Assembly (NCBI RefSeq): GCF_008831285.2
Contig: NC_045151.1
Span: 9,242,571 to 9,306,570, forward strand
Direction: 5' to 3'
DNA length: 64,000 nucleotides
Source: Nymphaea colorata
Lineage: Eukaryota; Streptophyta; Magnoliopsida; Nymphaeales; Nymphaeaceae
The position numbers and the translations under genes are program-made. A model generated the notes under the pieces. The model saw nothing but the letters and a program-made list of their open reading frames with translations, was not told where the DNA came from and searched no databases. Below, piece by piece: positions 23,360 to 34,743 of this stretch (the stretch's first letter is position 1; each line of letters starts with the position of its first letter).

Positions 23360-25202
23360 GAGGTTCTTGCAAACTCTGCTCCAAGTTTTTAAAAGAAACA
23401 AAAGGTTTCAGTTGATTTTGTAGAGTGAAGATTGAGAAGTGAGCTCATGGCGGGTGCGTTCACAAAAAATTCTTGTGGGGCAGGAGTGACAAAATGCTAC
23501 TGTGGTCTTGTACAGGGGATAGTGTTGGTCAAGGGGAGTAAATTTGAAACTTTTTTATGAAATCACAGGTGAAAAGCAAATATACTCCATCTCCCCATCA
23601 ACCAATGTAAAAGATGAAAAGGATATCTATAGACGCAGGTGCAGTTTTTTTCTTTTCTTTCCTTTGTAATAAAGCTGAATCAGCATGTTTCCATTAAGTT
23701 GATCTTAATTGATTACTTGGGCACTGAACTCTTGGCATCCCTTGGTGACAACTCTTGAAGTAATTCCTTAGCTCCTGAATCAGCGCAAGAGACGAAGCAA
23801 TGTAACTTCCTTATTACCATGAAATTTAGCTTGGGAACAACGTCATGCTCACGATTAAAGATATATAACTATCCCTTGCAACGTCGGGCATGCAGGCCAA
23901 TTACTGAAAGTATCGAAGAAGAAATTAATTTTTGGTGACAATAGAGACATCTGAAACTGCAACAGGTGGCGAATATATGGTGAAAAGGAAGCTGAAAGGG
24001 CGTTCAAGTTGAAAACTATGATCAAGCTTCAACCTTGTCATCATGTTGCTAGGTTTTTCTGTGGTATTGCTAATGGTGATATTTGGTGGTCTCAGTCAAA
24101 AATCAGTCAATCATGATTGATTTTTTTTTTAAATATATTTTTTTAGTGTGAAATAGAAGACGTTGAAAGGAAAATTTTCAAGCATAATCATGTTTTTGCT
24201 CCTTTGTTCCTTAAGTTGTAGTTTTGTTGATTCTACATTAACAGTATTAACAGTAACAATGACATAGTAGCTGCTTTCTACCGTACAAATTCTTCAGCTA
24301 CATGTAAAATGTAGACAGTCCATTACTTCTAACCTTAAACTTAGATCGGTATGGTCGAATTACTTGGAGACCAAAATCTCCATGGTTAAAACGCGTGCTC
24401 AAGGATCTGGAGGTGGCTCAAAATTGAAACCAACCATTCCAATTTGGTAAAGATCAACGTGAGAAAAATATCAGAATAAGGGGTTAAGTCATGATTCAGG
24501 CCCAAATCTACTCACCTCTTTCCCGTAGTGCTACCAAGATCAGATGCGCCTTTTAGGATAGATTAAGATATAGAGATAACATTTTGTGGGTGGAAACATC
24601 TGTTGGAATCAGCAGTTCAGGAACTAAATATTTAAAACCAACTCGACAAATAATTTCCTCACAAAAAAATTTAGGAGATGAATATTTTCCTCAATAAACT
24701 GTTATTTTACAAGTTCAGCTTTCAACGACACATTGTGGGGAAGATGATTTTTTCGGTGAAATCATCTGTGAGCACGATTGTGCCTTGTTTGTGAAGGCCT
24801 AATAGTTTCAGAGCTCCCAATGTCAGATCCTCGAAACCCGAGAATGTAGTCCAGAGGGTTCAGAACAAAATCCTCTAACGTTTTCTGTTAGACAAACAAT
24901 TTGGCATTTAGAACCATAGATATAATTCTTCGAGTTGTAGACTTGGCAAAAGGCAGGGTGAGAAATAACCAAATAAAAAATTGCAGTAAGCAGACCTCTT
25001 TGTAATTTTTCCAACACATCTCCCTCAGGAAACAAAATTTTTAGGTTCTAAAGTTCTTCCCTTTCCAAGATGTAGATGGTATACATTTTTCTTAAAAGGA
25101 GAACGTTTCAAAGGTTTCTTGTTTTCTGTTTAAAAAATGGACGAAATTTCAACCTATCAGCTGTTTCAGATTGAAATTATTATTATCTAGCAATTAGTGC
25201 TT
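23360..25202. other. Downstream flank of the kinase pseudogene, no gene seen
   Basis: The first few hundred bases are probably the old 3' untranslated region. The remaining sequence is AT-rich with no open frame longer than about 70 codons and no recognisable domain or repeat on either strand. Confidence 0.4.
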
Positions 25203-25734
25203 TCAGTTAATACTTGCTGGTACCTCCTTTGGCGTGCAACTCTCAGATGAGCTCTCCAGTTCATTGCAGTCATCATGCTTGGAGTTGGTTTTCTCAAAAG
25301 TTCCTGCTTCATCCTCACCAGGTCTGTCGTTGTTAGTGTCTCCAATGAAGTGGTGCGGACACCACCTAGATAATGGCCTTTTGGGATTAGCATCATTGAA
25401 TACCCTTCCAGAATATAAATGCTTCTTCACAAGCTGCATTCCCCAAGGATCATCCTGATTCGTGGTCAGTATTCTGCAGCAAAGTTACCGTGGCATGATT
25501 CAGAAAGACACTCTATCTCCACACCCAACACTTATCAAAATTGAAAAAGAGAGATGAAATACAGCTTCGCAAGCTCTCCCTGCATGTGATTTCCTTCTAA
25601 GGCAAGAATTTGATCTAGGCATGAATTAAGGGATCTATCAAATCTCCACATGCCAAAAAGAATAGCAGCACCTACAGTAATATGGCGAACGTTTAGCTGT
25701 TTGCTAGGAATGAGAGCAATGACACTGATAGTGA
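25203..25734 (-). CDS. Two 3'-terminal exons of an unrecognised plant gene
   Basis: On the minus strand an exon at 25734-25563 (acceptor GTTGTTCAG, donor GTATTT) and a last exon at 25473-25203 (acceptor TTTGCTGCAG, stop TGA at 25205-25203) flank an 89-bp GT-AG intron. The phases match, and the join reads GNHMQGELAKL then ILTTNQDDPWGMQLVKKHLY. The rest includes FNDANPKRPLSRWCPHHFIG and an acidic, Ser-rich tail. The first exon starts hydrophobic. I do not recognise the family. The coding look, the splice phase and the natural stop argue for a real or recently lost gene. Upstream exons were not found before element 4, so it may be 5' truncated. Confidence 0.5.
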
Positions 25735-26523
25735 CTGAACAACTCGGAAACAGGAAAACCATGACATTAGTGAACATCTTCTTTAAGCTCTCCCTCTCCC
25801 TCTCCCTCTCCTTCACAAATAGGAAAAAGAAAAAAAATGGAAATTGTGCTCGAGCAATACTTTCAAATTTGAAGCTTAGAGACCAGCAACAGTAGATAAA
25901 AAACGCTAAAAGTAAACATAGAGAGAGGATTTAGAAAAGCCAAAGATGAGCAAGGGTCTTTTGGTGATTTTGATAGGTTCAAGAACTTAGTCTCACATGT
26001 TCATGGTGCTCTTGATTCCTATTCAGCTGCAAGCACTAAATTTTCAACAGAGAAACCTATTATGATTAGGATGTAGGTTGATCAGTGTCGTAACAAACAA
26101 GACAATATCTACACCTAGTTCATTCAGTTTAATATCTACACCCTAAGCAACATAAATGGTTATGAAAAATGCTTTAGCTTAACCGATATAGCTAAGCAAC
26201 ATAAACAGTATCCGTCGAACTGGGATGACCGACATCATTTTCTGTTGGATTGAGAAAAAATGGTTATGGCATTCCCTCGGTTCAGTTACACCTGCTAAAC
26301 ATGGTTAGTATCACATAATTTTTTGATGATGCACTGGCTATGGCTCATTGATATTTCAGACAAAATTACGCTTGTGCAGTTGGTTTTTTGTTGCTACCAG
26401 TAGCTGATTTTCTGCTACTAAGGGGAAGATTGAAGAAAGTATTACTTTTCTATGTTCAAATTTTCAACAACATCCCATTTGCAGAGTGAGAGCACTCTGC
26501 ACTCAGAGCAAGGTGCATTTGAT
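25735..26523. other. Intergenic stretch, one exon-like frame
   Basis: Short CCCTCT repeats lie at about 25789-25812. On the + strand about 25940-26073 is open and reads FGDFDRFKNLVSHVHGALDS followed by YSAASTKFSTEKP, then a stop. It has a protein-like composition but no family that I recognise. Nothing else is supported. Confidence 0.3.
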
Positions 26524-26528
26524 CTATG

Positions 26529-26978
26529 TGTAAGGATCATTTGGTGGGCCGCATATGTCAATGAGGAATTTCGTCTTAATGTAAATATTCACTTAAGTGA
26601 TTGCGTTTTTGGGATATTACGTCATTTTATATGGTATGAGGTATTTTATAATGTATAGATACCTGTACGCAATTACGGACTCTTTGATGGGTTGAATCTG
26701 TAATTGCTTTTGATATAAAAAGGGTAGTGGTCCCTGGGGTCATGCAATGATTGCTTGAAACATTGGTTTCTAGGGTTGTCTCTTTCCCATCTGAGAGAGA
26801 CCGCACGTGCGCCGCACAGACCCTGGAAGATCCTACTACGATCTACCGTTTGTGCTGTTCAGATGGATTCAGGTACTCTTTCGCTACCGTTAAAGTTTTT
26901 TATTCAATGATTTAGCATGAACATGATCCTGTTTAGGGCATATTCGTTTTGTGTATGCATGAGGGAAATCTCCCATCA
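26529..26978 (+). repeat. Element 4 5' LTR
   Basis: This 450-bp LTR begins TGTAAGGATC and ends CCCATCA. It holds a TATA-like TATAAAAA at about 26715. It has an extra segment of nearly 30 bp (around 26742-26770) that the 3' LTR lacks. Confidence 0.95.
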
Positions 26979-26980
26979 AT

Positions 26981-26993
26981 TGGTATCAGAGTG
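26981..26993 (+). promoter_or_regulatory. Element 4 primer-binding site (tRNA-Met type)
   Basis: TGGTATCAGAGTG begins two bases after the LTR end, as expected for priming by initiator methionine tRNA. Confidence 0.88.
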
Positions 26994-27319
26994 TATGTTC
27001 ATTGTTGAATCGTTGAGTTTTTTGGTTAATTGTTGTTGCATTTGTGCGTTTGCCCTATGATTGGGTCGGCAATGGTTGCCGTTGGGCAGAATCTCCCTGT
27101 CGACTTCTCCCTTGCCCCTTTTCCTTGTCCCTCTAAGGAGAAACGCTGCCTCCTCATCCTCCGGTGATGGTCGTGGTAGAGTCATGAACGATGTTAGCGA
27201 CGGCTTGAGGGAGAAGGGCACCGTCAGTCTTTCTCGTTGGACGATGGATGCCGTTGGGCTTCTGTTGTAGCGGCGCGAAGGGGAGAGGAACAGGGAAGCG
27301 CAACGGCTGACTGGTTTGA

Positions 27320-27640
27320 CGGGCGATAGTTTCCGGCTGTCTTGGTGGGCGTCGGCCTGCCGTTAGGCGATGGCCGAATCCCGGCAGTCCTGGCACGACC
27401 CGCCGGCAGCCACCCACGTTGTTAGGTGGCCTACCAATGGCTTCCTTGCCGTCGTTGCAGCTATCCAAAGGAACACAAGGGGCAGATTTGGGGATGGGAA
27501 GGAGAAGGCCGAAATCCAATCGGTTTAGGCGGGCGACGGTCACCGATAGGCGATGGACGGCTTTCCGCCGTCCTGGCGCAGCCCGCCGGTGGCCACCCAC
27601 GCTGCAGGGTGGCCTGCCGGTGGCATACCACCGTTCGCCT
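27320..27640. repeat. GC-rich diverged tandem duplication, period about 182 bp
   Basis: Two copies of a GC-rich block share AGGCGATGG, a GTCCTGGC-x-C-x-x-CCCGCCGG core, and GCCACCCACG followed by AGG(T/G)TGGCCT. They begin at about 27320 and 27500-27530. Long open frames on both strands here reflect GC-rich composition and I do not count them as genes. Confidence 0.7.
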
Positions 27641-27784
27641 TTCCTTCGACAGGCGAACGGTGGAGCTGATGCCTGCAACCGCTTGCGCAACCGAGCGGTG
27701 GGTGGTCAGACTCGGGTCGGGTCAAGACCCAACCCGGATCCATTAGATTAAAAAAAAAAAAATCTCTTTGCCGCCCGAGACCGC

Positions 27785-28030
27785 GTGAGTTTAGAACTTC
27801 GGATCCGGGTCGGGTCCTGTCGAACCCGACCCGTGCCCATCAAGTTTAAATTTTTTTGCAGTGAGAATTTCGAATCCAGGTTGGGTCACATCGGACATGA
27901 CCCGTATCCATACGGTTCTTTCGGATCCAGGTCGGGTCACGTCGGACATGATCGGTATCCATACAGTTAAATTTTGAAAATACGGATTTTCAGATTCGGA
28001 TCGAGTCATGTTAGACCCGAACCATATCCA
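27785..28030. repeat. Tandem GGATCC-GGGTCGGGTC repeats, three to four copies
   Basis: Units of roughly 60-90 bp repeat the cassette TCGGATCCAGGTCGGGTCAC, then GTCGGACATGACCCGTATCC and ATACGGTT. The copies drift and the spacing is uneven. Confidence 0.75.
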
Positions 28031-28059
28031 TACGGTTTAAATTTGTAAAACGGTTCTCT

Positions 28060-28450
28060 TTTAAAACCGATTCCGAAGATAATCGAACCGGTTCATTCAG
28101 TTTAGGACCGATTCGACTTGATTCAAAACCGGTTCGCGCTTTTAGGAACTGATTATGTTCAAGTTTAAAATGGTTCTTACTGGTTCAGTTGATTTTCAGA
28201 CCGGTTCAGTTGATTTTTAAACCGATTCAGTTGATTTTAAGACCGGTTCAGTTGTTTTTCAAACTGGTTCAGTTGATTTTCAAACCGGTTCATGCTTTTC
28301 AGAACCGATTCAGTTGATTTTCAGACCGATTCAGGGCTTTTCAGATCGGTTCATTCAGTTTTGAAACCGATTTTAGCCATTTTTTAACCGGTTCAATGGG
28401 TTTCGGAACCGATTCGGTCTAATTTTGACCGGTTCGTCTAATTTTTAAAT
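28060..28450. repeat. ACCGGTTCA minisatellite, period about 20-24 bp
   Basis: There are more than a dozen short units built on (A/G)ACCGGTTCAGTTGATTTT, many with CCGATTCA variants. ACCGGT is self-complementary, so each unit carries a small palindrome. The array merges on the left with the GGATCC repeats. Confidence 0.85.
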
Positions 28451-29176
28451 GGGTTCAGCCCTATTTAGGGCCATGTGAGTGTTTTAGTTGCAGTTTAAGA
28501 ACGATACAAGCCATTTTAAGGCCGATTCAGTGGTTCTTGACCCACTTAAACACAATTATGGTACCAGTTTATAAAATTTTGGACTCTTTTAGGCCTATAT
28601 CATTGAATCATTTGGTTTTAGATTTAATGTAGGGCAATCTTGTATGTGAATTTTAATATATTTATCATGTTTTGCATGTTATTAAAATTATGGGTGTACC
28701 ATAGATGAATATTTGGACTATGAATTTGATCTTTGGCTATGTCTATTGTTCAAAATGAGTAGATTTATACTTTATCTCACCAAAGTGACCTCCACTGTAT
28801 GAATTTGCCTGTTTTGAACATTAGATAATAGTATACTTAATCCACGCCCGTAAAGATCAACCCAAAGGGGGATTGTTGCTTGGTCAGATTTAAGTATACA
28901 GGACAATGAATATGTGATAATTTTTAGGTTTTCATGTGAATAGTGACTCAATCCAACGATGGGCTCGTTATTTGATAGGGCTAATTATCTATATTCATTG
29001 TTGACCAAGAATACCACTTGTAGTTAATATTTCAATCCAAAGATTGGATATTAATGTTGCACTGGTACCTTGTGATGGGATTTAGGCCATTGTATTTAAA
29101 TTTATTTATATTTGTTATTTCATCTATGTACATGTATTGATTGTGAGCATGTTTTGGTATTTTTGTTCTTTGTACA

Positions 29177-29392
29177 GTGAGTTTTGCTTCTATGATATCT
29201 ACAAATTTGAGTACTATTCTTGAGTTAAATTGTTCGAATTTTAAAAGTAAGAAAAGAAAGACTATTAAGCAAGTTGCAGTTGACCATTCAACCATTAAGA
29301 AACAGAAGAAGTATAAAGAAGGCCAATTAAGCTGCTTCTTTTGCAAGGGTGAAGGTCATATGAAGAAGGATTGTACCAAGTATCACGCATGA
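29177..29392 (+). pseudogene. Element 4 gag C-terminus with zinc knuckle
   Basis: A basic linker (KSKKRKTIKQ and KKQKKYKEGQ) leads to a CCHC knuckle, CFFCKGEGHMKKDC (C-x2-C-x4-H-x4-C), at about 29334-29375. The frame stops at 29390. Nothing upstream resembles gag, so only the nucleic-acid-binding end is left. Confidence 0.9.
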
Positions 29393-29419
29393 CATGAAAG
29401 GAAATGTATACTTCTCACT

Positions 29420-29899
29420 TTGGTTTGTTCTGATATTAATTTAACTTCAGTACCCATAAACACTTGGTGGGTAGATTCGGGTGCTACTACTCACATAAGT
29501 ATTTCTATGCAGGGCTGCCTAAATTGTCGGATGCCAAATGATGCTGAAAGATTCATCTATGTGGGCGATGACAAGAAGTTGAAGGTTGAAGCCATAGCAG
29601 TTTTTTGGTTATTGTTAAAGACTGGTTGTTATTTGAATTTGATGGAAACTTATGTAGTACCATCTTTTAGATAGAATTTGGTTTTTATTTCCTTGCTGGA
29701 CAAATTTAGTTATTATTATTCATTTGGAGATAGTAAATTTAAGTTGTTTCTGCACTCAAATTTGATTGCCACTGGTTCTTTGTCTGGTAGCGATAACCTT
29801 TATTTGCTTGATACGATTGCTTCATATCAAGAAACCTTGTATGTTACGTCTAGTAGTACTAAAAGGAAATTAGCCAATGAGAATTCTACTATGTTATGA
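29420..29899 (+). pseudogene. Element 4 protease and pre-integrase remnant
   Basis: Two frames (29420-29674, 29678-29899) carry TWWVDSGATTHIS with the aspartic protease Asp, a YVGDDKKLKVEAI flap-side segment, YVVPSFR and the YLLDT pre-integrase segment. A TAG at 29672-29674 separates them. A HRHLGH-type zinc-finger trace follows at about 29902-29920. Confidence 0.9.
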
Positions 29900-30362
29900 C
29901 ATAGGCACTTAGGACATATCCCTAAAAAAAGGATAAAAATGCTTATATCGAATGGAATTCTTGAATCCCTTCATTTTGTAAACTTTAATGTTTACATTGA
30001 ATGTATACAGGGAAAACAAACAAACATTAAGGGATTATAAGTTTTATAATCCAACCAGTAAGTCTTTCTTTGAAACGAGAAATGCTCATTTGTTTGAGGA
30101 TATTGAGTTTGGGGGAGGTGATGAGGTTAAACGTATTGCCTTTGAAGAGGGACCAGAGTCCACTCATACAAAAGTTGTAAGCAATAGTCAGATCTTTATT
30201 CTTGTCATTGTTCCATTAACATATTCAGAAGAAGACAATGATGTCGGTCTTCCTACTGAAGAACAAACTCAACAACCTCAATATAATCAAGTAGAGGTAC
30301 CACTGAGGAGATCCACTAGAGAGAGGAGAAGTACAATTTCAAATGATTTTGTCTATCTTTAA
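29900..30362 (+). pseudogene. Element 4 integrase C-terminal remnant
   Basis: After the HLGHIPKKRIKMLI zinc-finger trace the sequence jumps to a DYKFYNPTSKSFFETRNAHL segment and an acidic, Gln/Pro-rich tail with RRSTRERRS. These belong to the region between integrase and reverse transcriptase. The catalytic core with its three acidic residues is absent, which indicates a deletion near 29985. Confidence 0.85.
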
Positions 30363-30377
30363 GAACATGATGTTGAT

Positions 30378-31120
30378 ATGAGCTTAATGGAAGATGGTCC
30401 TATTAACTTCCAGCAAGCGATAGAGAGTTCTAAATCTTATAAGTGGATAAATGTCATGAGTGAGAAAATAAAATCCATGATTAATAATGACGTATGGGAC
30501 GTTGTTCCCTTGCCTGAAGGTATAAAACCATTGGTCGTAAATGGATTTTTAAAACCAAGAGGGATTCATTAGGAAACATCGAAAGGTATAAGGCACGTCT
30601 TGTCGCAAAGGGCTTTACTCAAAATGAAGATATTGATTATACAGAGATTTTCTCTCCAGTTTCGTCGAAAGACTCTTTCAGGACCATAATGGCACTTATG
30701 GCTTATTTTGACTTAGAGCTACATCAGATGGATGTAAAGACAGTGTTTCTAAATAGAGGCATTGATGAAACGATATATGGTGCCACCAAAAAACTTTGTT
30801 TCAGGGGATGCAAAGAAAATGGTTTGCAAACTCAAGTAATCCATCTATAGGCTAAAGCAAGCTTTCCGTTAGTGGTGTTACAAATTGCATCAAGTTATAG
30901 TTTCATTTGGTTTCGAGACTAATATGGTTGATGAATGTGTATACTAAAAGTTCAGTGGAGGTAAATTTATCTTTCTGGTTTTGTATGTCGATAATATATT
31001 ACTGGCAAGTAATGATGTGTGTATATTGCATGAAACTAAGAAATTTTTGTCAACAAAGTTTGACATAAAGGATCTTGGTGATGCATCTTTTGTATTGGGG
31101 ATCCAGATATTTTGAGATCA
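30378..31120 (+). pseudogene. Element 4 reverse transcriptase
   Basis: DGPINFQQAIESSKSYKWIN and INNDVWDVVPLPEG start the domain; after a shift near 30540, RYKARLVAKGFTQNEDIDYT can be read. LHQMDVKTVFLN, a KLKKSIYRLKQ-like stretch and FLVLYVDNILLAS follow. The last shows YVDN in place of YVDD, one catalytic Asp replaced. The end KDLGDASFVLGIQ meets the connection domain. Several frames are involved. Confidence 0.88.
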
Positions 31121-31880
31121 TTCTTGGGTTATTCTTGGATTATCACAAAAGACCTACATTGATAAGGTGCTTCAGCAATATAGCATGAAAGATTGTAAAC
31201 CAAGAGATACTCCAGTTGGTAGAGGAGACAAGTTTAGTCTCAAACAGCGCTCTAAAAGTGAATTCAAATCTAAAGAAATGGAAATGGTTCCCTATTCATC
31301 TGTTGTGGGAAGCCTTATGTATGCTTAGGTTTGTACTCGTCCGGATATTGCATTTATCGTTGGAATGTTAGGCAGATACTTAAGTAATCCTAATATGGAT
31401 TATTGGAAAGTAGCCAAAAAGGTATTGAGGTACTTACCAAGAACAAAAGATTTTATTCTCACATACTGAAAGTCAGACCAATTGGAGATCATTGGGTATT
31501 CAGATTCTGACTTTGCTGGGTGCTAAGACAATAGCATAGCATGTTACGAGACATCCAATCATGCTTTGTGGTTGCGAAATTTTGTCACGGGGCTGCATAT
31601 TATAAATGGTGTAGAAAGACCACTAAGGTTATTATATGACAATAATTCAACAATCATGTACTCTAATAACAGCCGCAGTTTGTCAAAGTCGAAGCACATC
31701 GACATTAAGTTTTTGGTTGTTAAAGAGAGGATATAGGATGGTCAGGTGTCTTTAGAGCATATTGAGACAAACTCTATGATTGTGGATTCGCTTATTAAAG
31801 GTTTAACTTCTAAGGCCTTTCATCAACATGTTGTTTGTATGGGGGTTTTACTTTTGGATGATGTGCTGGTTTAGTGGGAG
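31121..31880 (+). pseudogene. Element 4 RT connection and RNase H remnant
   Basis: LSQKTYIDKVLQQYSMKDCK is readable from about 31140, then PYSSVVGSLMYA followed by a stop, and CTRPDIAFIVGML. RNase H is shortened: GYSDSDFAGC is present, followed by a stop and a compressed middle. SKSKHIDIKF and a terminal segment end near 31880. There are many stops. Confidence 0.82.
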
Positions 31881-32267
31881 TTTGTATTTTGTTTGCTCTT
31901 ACGTATAGACACATTCAGTTTTCTGCATAATATAGTTTAAAGTTTTTTTGTTCCATTTTGTGTTTATATTTTTTATCTTCATAAGGTTTTAAAGTTGGAC
32001 CAATTGAGAATAGACGTGTTGTAATCATATTACATGTAATTCTCATGCTATACATCCATATCAGATCTGTGTCATTGATTTTGTTTACATTTGTGATCAT
32101 TGAAGGTTTAGCTAATTTTAAAATAGCGAAAGCCGCTTTGGTTCTGTGTTGATATGATCATGGACGAAATTGGTGAAAATAACGTTTAATAAGATAGCAA
32201 TTATGAGCTCCTAAGGTTTTATGTAATGTCTGAATGTATAAAGACATATTTGGCCCAAGTGAGAGAT

Positions 32268-32703
32268 TGTAAGGATCATTTGGTGGGCCAGCATATGTCA
32301 ATGAGGAATTTCAGTCATTATGGTTGTCTTAATGTAAATATTCACTTAAGTGATTGCGTTTTTGAGATATTACGTCATTTTATATGGTATGGAGTATTTT
32401 ATAATGTATAGATACCTGTACGTAATTACGGACTCTTTGATGGGTTGAATCCGTAATTGCTCTTGATATAAAAAGAGTAGTGGTCCCTGGGGTCGTGGGG
32501 TTGTCTCTTTCCCATCTGAGAGAGACCACACGTGCGCCTCACAGACCCTGGAAGATCCTACTACGATCTACCGTCTTTGCTGTTTAGATGGATTCAGGTA
32601 CGCTTCCACTACAGTTAAAGTTTTTGATTCAATGATTTAGCATGAACATGATCCTGTTTAGGGCATATTCGTTTTGTGTATGCATGAAGGAAATCTCCTA
32701 TCA
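32268..32703 (+). repeat. Element 4 3' LTR
   Basis: This 436-bp LTR begins TGTAAGGATC and ends CCTATCA, then CTATG. It has an extra 13 bp near 32312-32324 relative to the 5' copy. Confidence 0.95.
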
Positions 32704-32708
32704 CTATG

Positions 32709-33450
32709 AGCTATGCAGGTGCCAACCAAAATGCACTGAACTTGACCATGTTGAAAAAATGTTGATTGCATCTATGCTCATTCACAATCAGTACGAAGAC
32801 TAAATTCATTATTTAAGTGGAAGCATCTTTTACCTGTTTCTCGTCACAGGGAAGAACATTGCTCTTCCACAATCCTACTACTAAAGACATTATGTGGCCT
32901 TATTAGTTTGATATGTAATATGCAGGTGGGAAGAATCCCTAGGACCATTAATTGAAATGCCAAAAGCCTGCTGGTGCAACATATTTTCTAGCTGTTAGGG
33001 CCATTACTTTCGGAGGTTGTTTGATATATTTTCTTACGAATGTCAAAAAACAAAATGTCTTCAGAACTGCAGGTTGGATTTGCATTCAATTGGTGCTCCA
33101 TACAACGGAGAGCATCGATCTTTAGGCATTTCATATTTGCGTGAATCTATGATGTGGAGCGCATGTGTGTCCTGCTTTTAAGGGGAGTATTCTTGGAATA
33201 TGCTTCATCGATCACTAATTTTTGTGCTTCATTATGTTTTAATTTTTGCGCTTCATTATGTTTTAATAATCTATGTTAAAGATTACAATAAATTCATGAA
33301 ACACCTAAGGCAATACCTGTTTGCAGTCAATCCCTTAAATGTCATGGTTACCTAAACCTAGCTTGAATTTTTTATTTTTTTTTTATGTCCATTGGAAAAT
33401 GAAGTGTTGAGGCAACCATTAGTCGAGTCAAAACGTTTTGATAGAAGGGC
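32709..33450. other. Intergenic stretch, nothing recognised
   Basis: This AT-rich sequence has no open frame of note. A local repeat, TTTTTG(T/C)GCTTCATTATG, occurs twice around 33220-33260. I see no gene. Confidence 0.4.
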
Positions 33451-33458
33451 GTTGGTAT

Positions 33459-33776
33459 TCAACCTGGGCATCCGGTCTGCTCCGCCCGGCTCAATAAGAG
33501 TTGGGTCCAGGTTGATCCGATGTCCAAAACACGAGTTCGAGCCCTATGCTCAAAACTTGAAACTGGGTCCGGCCCGGTTATAATAAAAAAATATTTTTTA
33601 AATATGAAATAAATTTTTTGGATATAAATTATATTTTTAATAATAAAGTATATATTTCTAATAAAATAAAAGTTATTTTTATTTGTTATCGGGTTGAATC
33701 GGGCCCCATCAGGCTGACTCGGACCGGTTTTCTTGAGTTCAGGTACAGGGTGCTCTCGGCCCGATGCCTAGGTATA
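33459..33776. mobile_element. 318-bp hAT-type MITE (same family as the one in the DFG exon)
   Basis: The left end TCAACCTGGGCATCCGG and the reverse complement of the right end TATACCTAGGCATCGGG are similar. Flanking 8-mers GTTGGTAT (33451-33458) and ATTGGAAT (33777-33784) match at six of eight bases. GC-rich arms with CCGGCCCGG flank an AT-rich core. The structure matches the element at 15757-16046 but is older. Confidence 0.7.
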
Positions 33777-34372
33777 ATTGGAATAATAAATGAAAAAAGA
33801 CTTGAAAGAAAAATAAATCTTGTTTTTAAAAAACATAGATTAAAATATGCATACTAATACTATACACTAAAAATAAAATATCAAAGTATGTAAAAATAAA
33901 AAGATCAAAGTATGTAAAAATAAAATATTAATAATTGCAAGCTTTTCGCTGGTCTCACTTATCCTTTATCTTGTCACTTGAAGAAATAGACAAGACAGTG
34001 TATTTCTATGACAGGTCACAAGCATGAGATTTTGGAAACAGTGGAATGAACAGCGGAAGAGATGATGTAAGGTAGTAAGTTTGTTCCAATCTGACTACTA
34101 GTTTTCATAACGGGGAATATTATGGTCTAGTCACATTTGCCCAAATAGATAAAATGAAAATGTCTTCCCTGGAGCATGATGAACATATACGGTGCCTAAC
34201 CTTCCAATAATATATACCACGATAATATACGTTTGACGATTCTTCTAGAATAGGTTTTTTGTTTTGTTTTTTTTTTTTTTTAATCTTCAAAATTTTGAAT
34301 TATTGTAAGCAAAGGATCAACATATTGGCACTTTTAATGTAAAAACCATATTGGTCATTTTCTATATAACAT
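33777..34372. other. AT-rich intergenic stretch
   Basis: Local repeats such as ATCAAAGTATGTAAAAATAAA (two copies at about 33881-33925) and poly-T runs are present. No gene is supported. Confidence 0.4.
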
Positions 34373-34743
34373 TAGGGATAGAACAAACTTTGACTTGACC
34401 TAGAAAATTCGAGCTCAAACTCGACAGAAACTCAAGTTGAGCTAGATAGAACAAGTTCTAGCTCGACTCGACGATACAATGTCGAGCTCCAACTTTACTT
34501 GTTTAACTCATTTATGTTAAACACGTCTCATTTCTTTTAACTTGTTTATGCTACTCATTTAATTATTTTCTCATTATACTTTAACATGCATTATGTAGTC
34601 GAGCCGAGTGGAGTTCTTACAACTCAAACTCGACTAATTTAACATTTCAAACATACATTTTGAACTTGTGCTCGACTCATTTATAAACGAGTCGAGTTTT
34701 GATGATTGAGTTTGAGTCGAGCTCGATTAGTTGTGCTGCCCTA
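34373..34743. mobile_element. 371-bp hAT-like MITE rich in CTCGAGCTCGA-type motifs
   Basis: It begins TAGGG and ends CCCTA. Internally it is dense in GAGCTC, ACTCGA and GTCGAG motifs in both orientations, typical of a common plant element that starts TAGGGATG or TAGGGCTG. Flanking 8-mers TATAACAT and CATAAAGT share five bases. Confidence 0.65.

Larger units (their letters stand above)
26529..32703 (+). mobile_element. Ty1/copia LTR retrotransposon, element 4 (decayed, repeat-filled gag region)
   Basis: LTRs at 26529-26978 and 32268-32703 (TG...CA) are flanked by the perfect duplication CTATG at 26524-26528 and 32704-32708. A methionine-type primer site follows the 5' LTR. Between the primer site and about 29170 there is no gag N-terminus but a GC-rich block and tandem repeats. 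Then come a gag zinc knuckle, protease, a trace of integrase, reverse transcriptase and RNase H, all with stops and shifts. The integrase catalytic core is missing. It belongs to a different copia group from elements 1 and 2. Confidence 0.95.

Noticed and set aside
27154-27751. Overlapping open frames of 100-178 codons on both strands
   Set aside because: Frames on both strands of a GC-rich duplicated block, without domain signature. They reflect lack of stop codons in GC-rich DNA.
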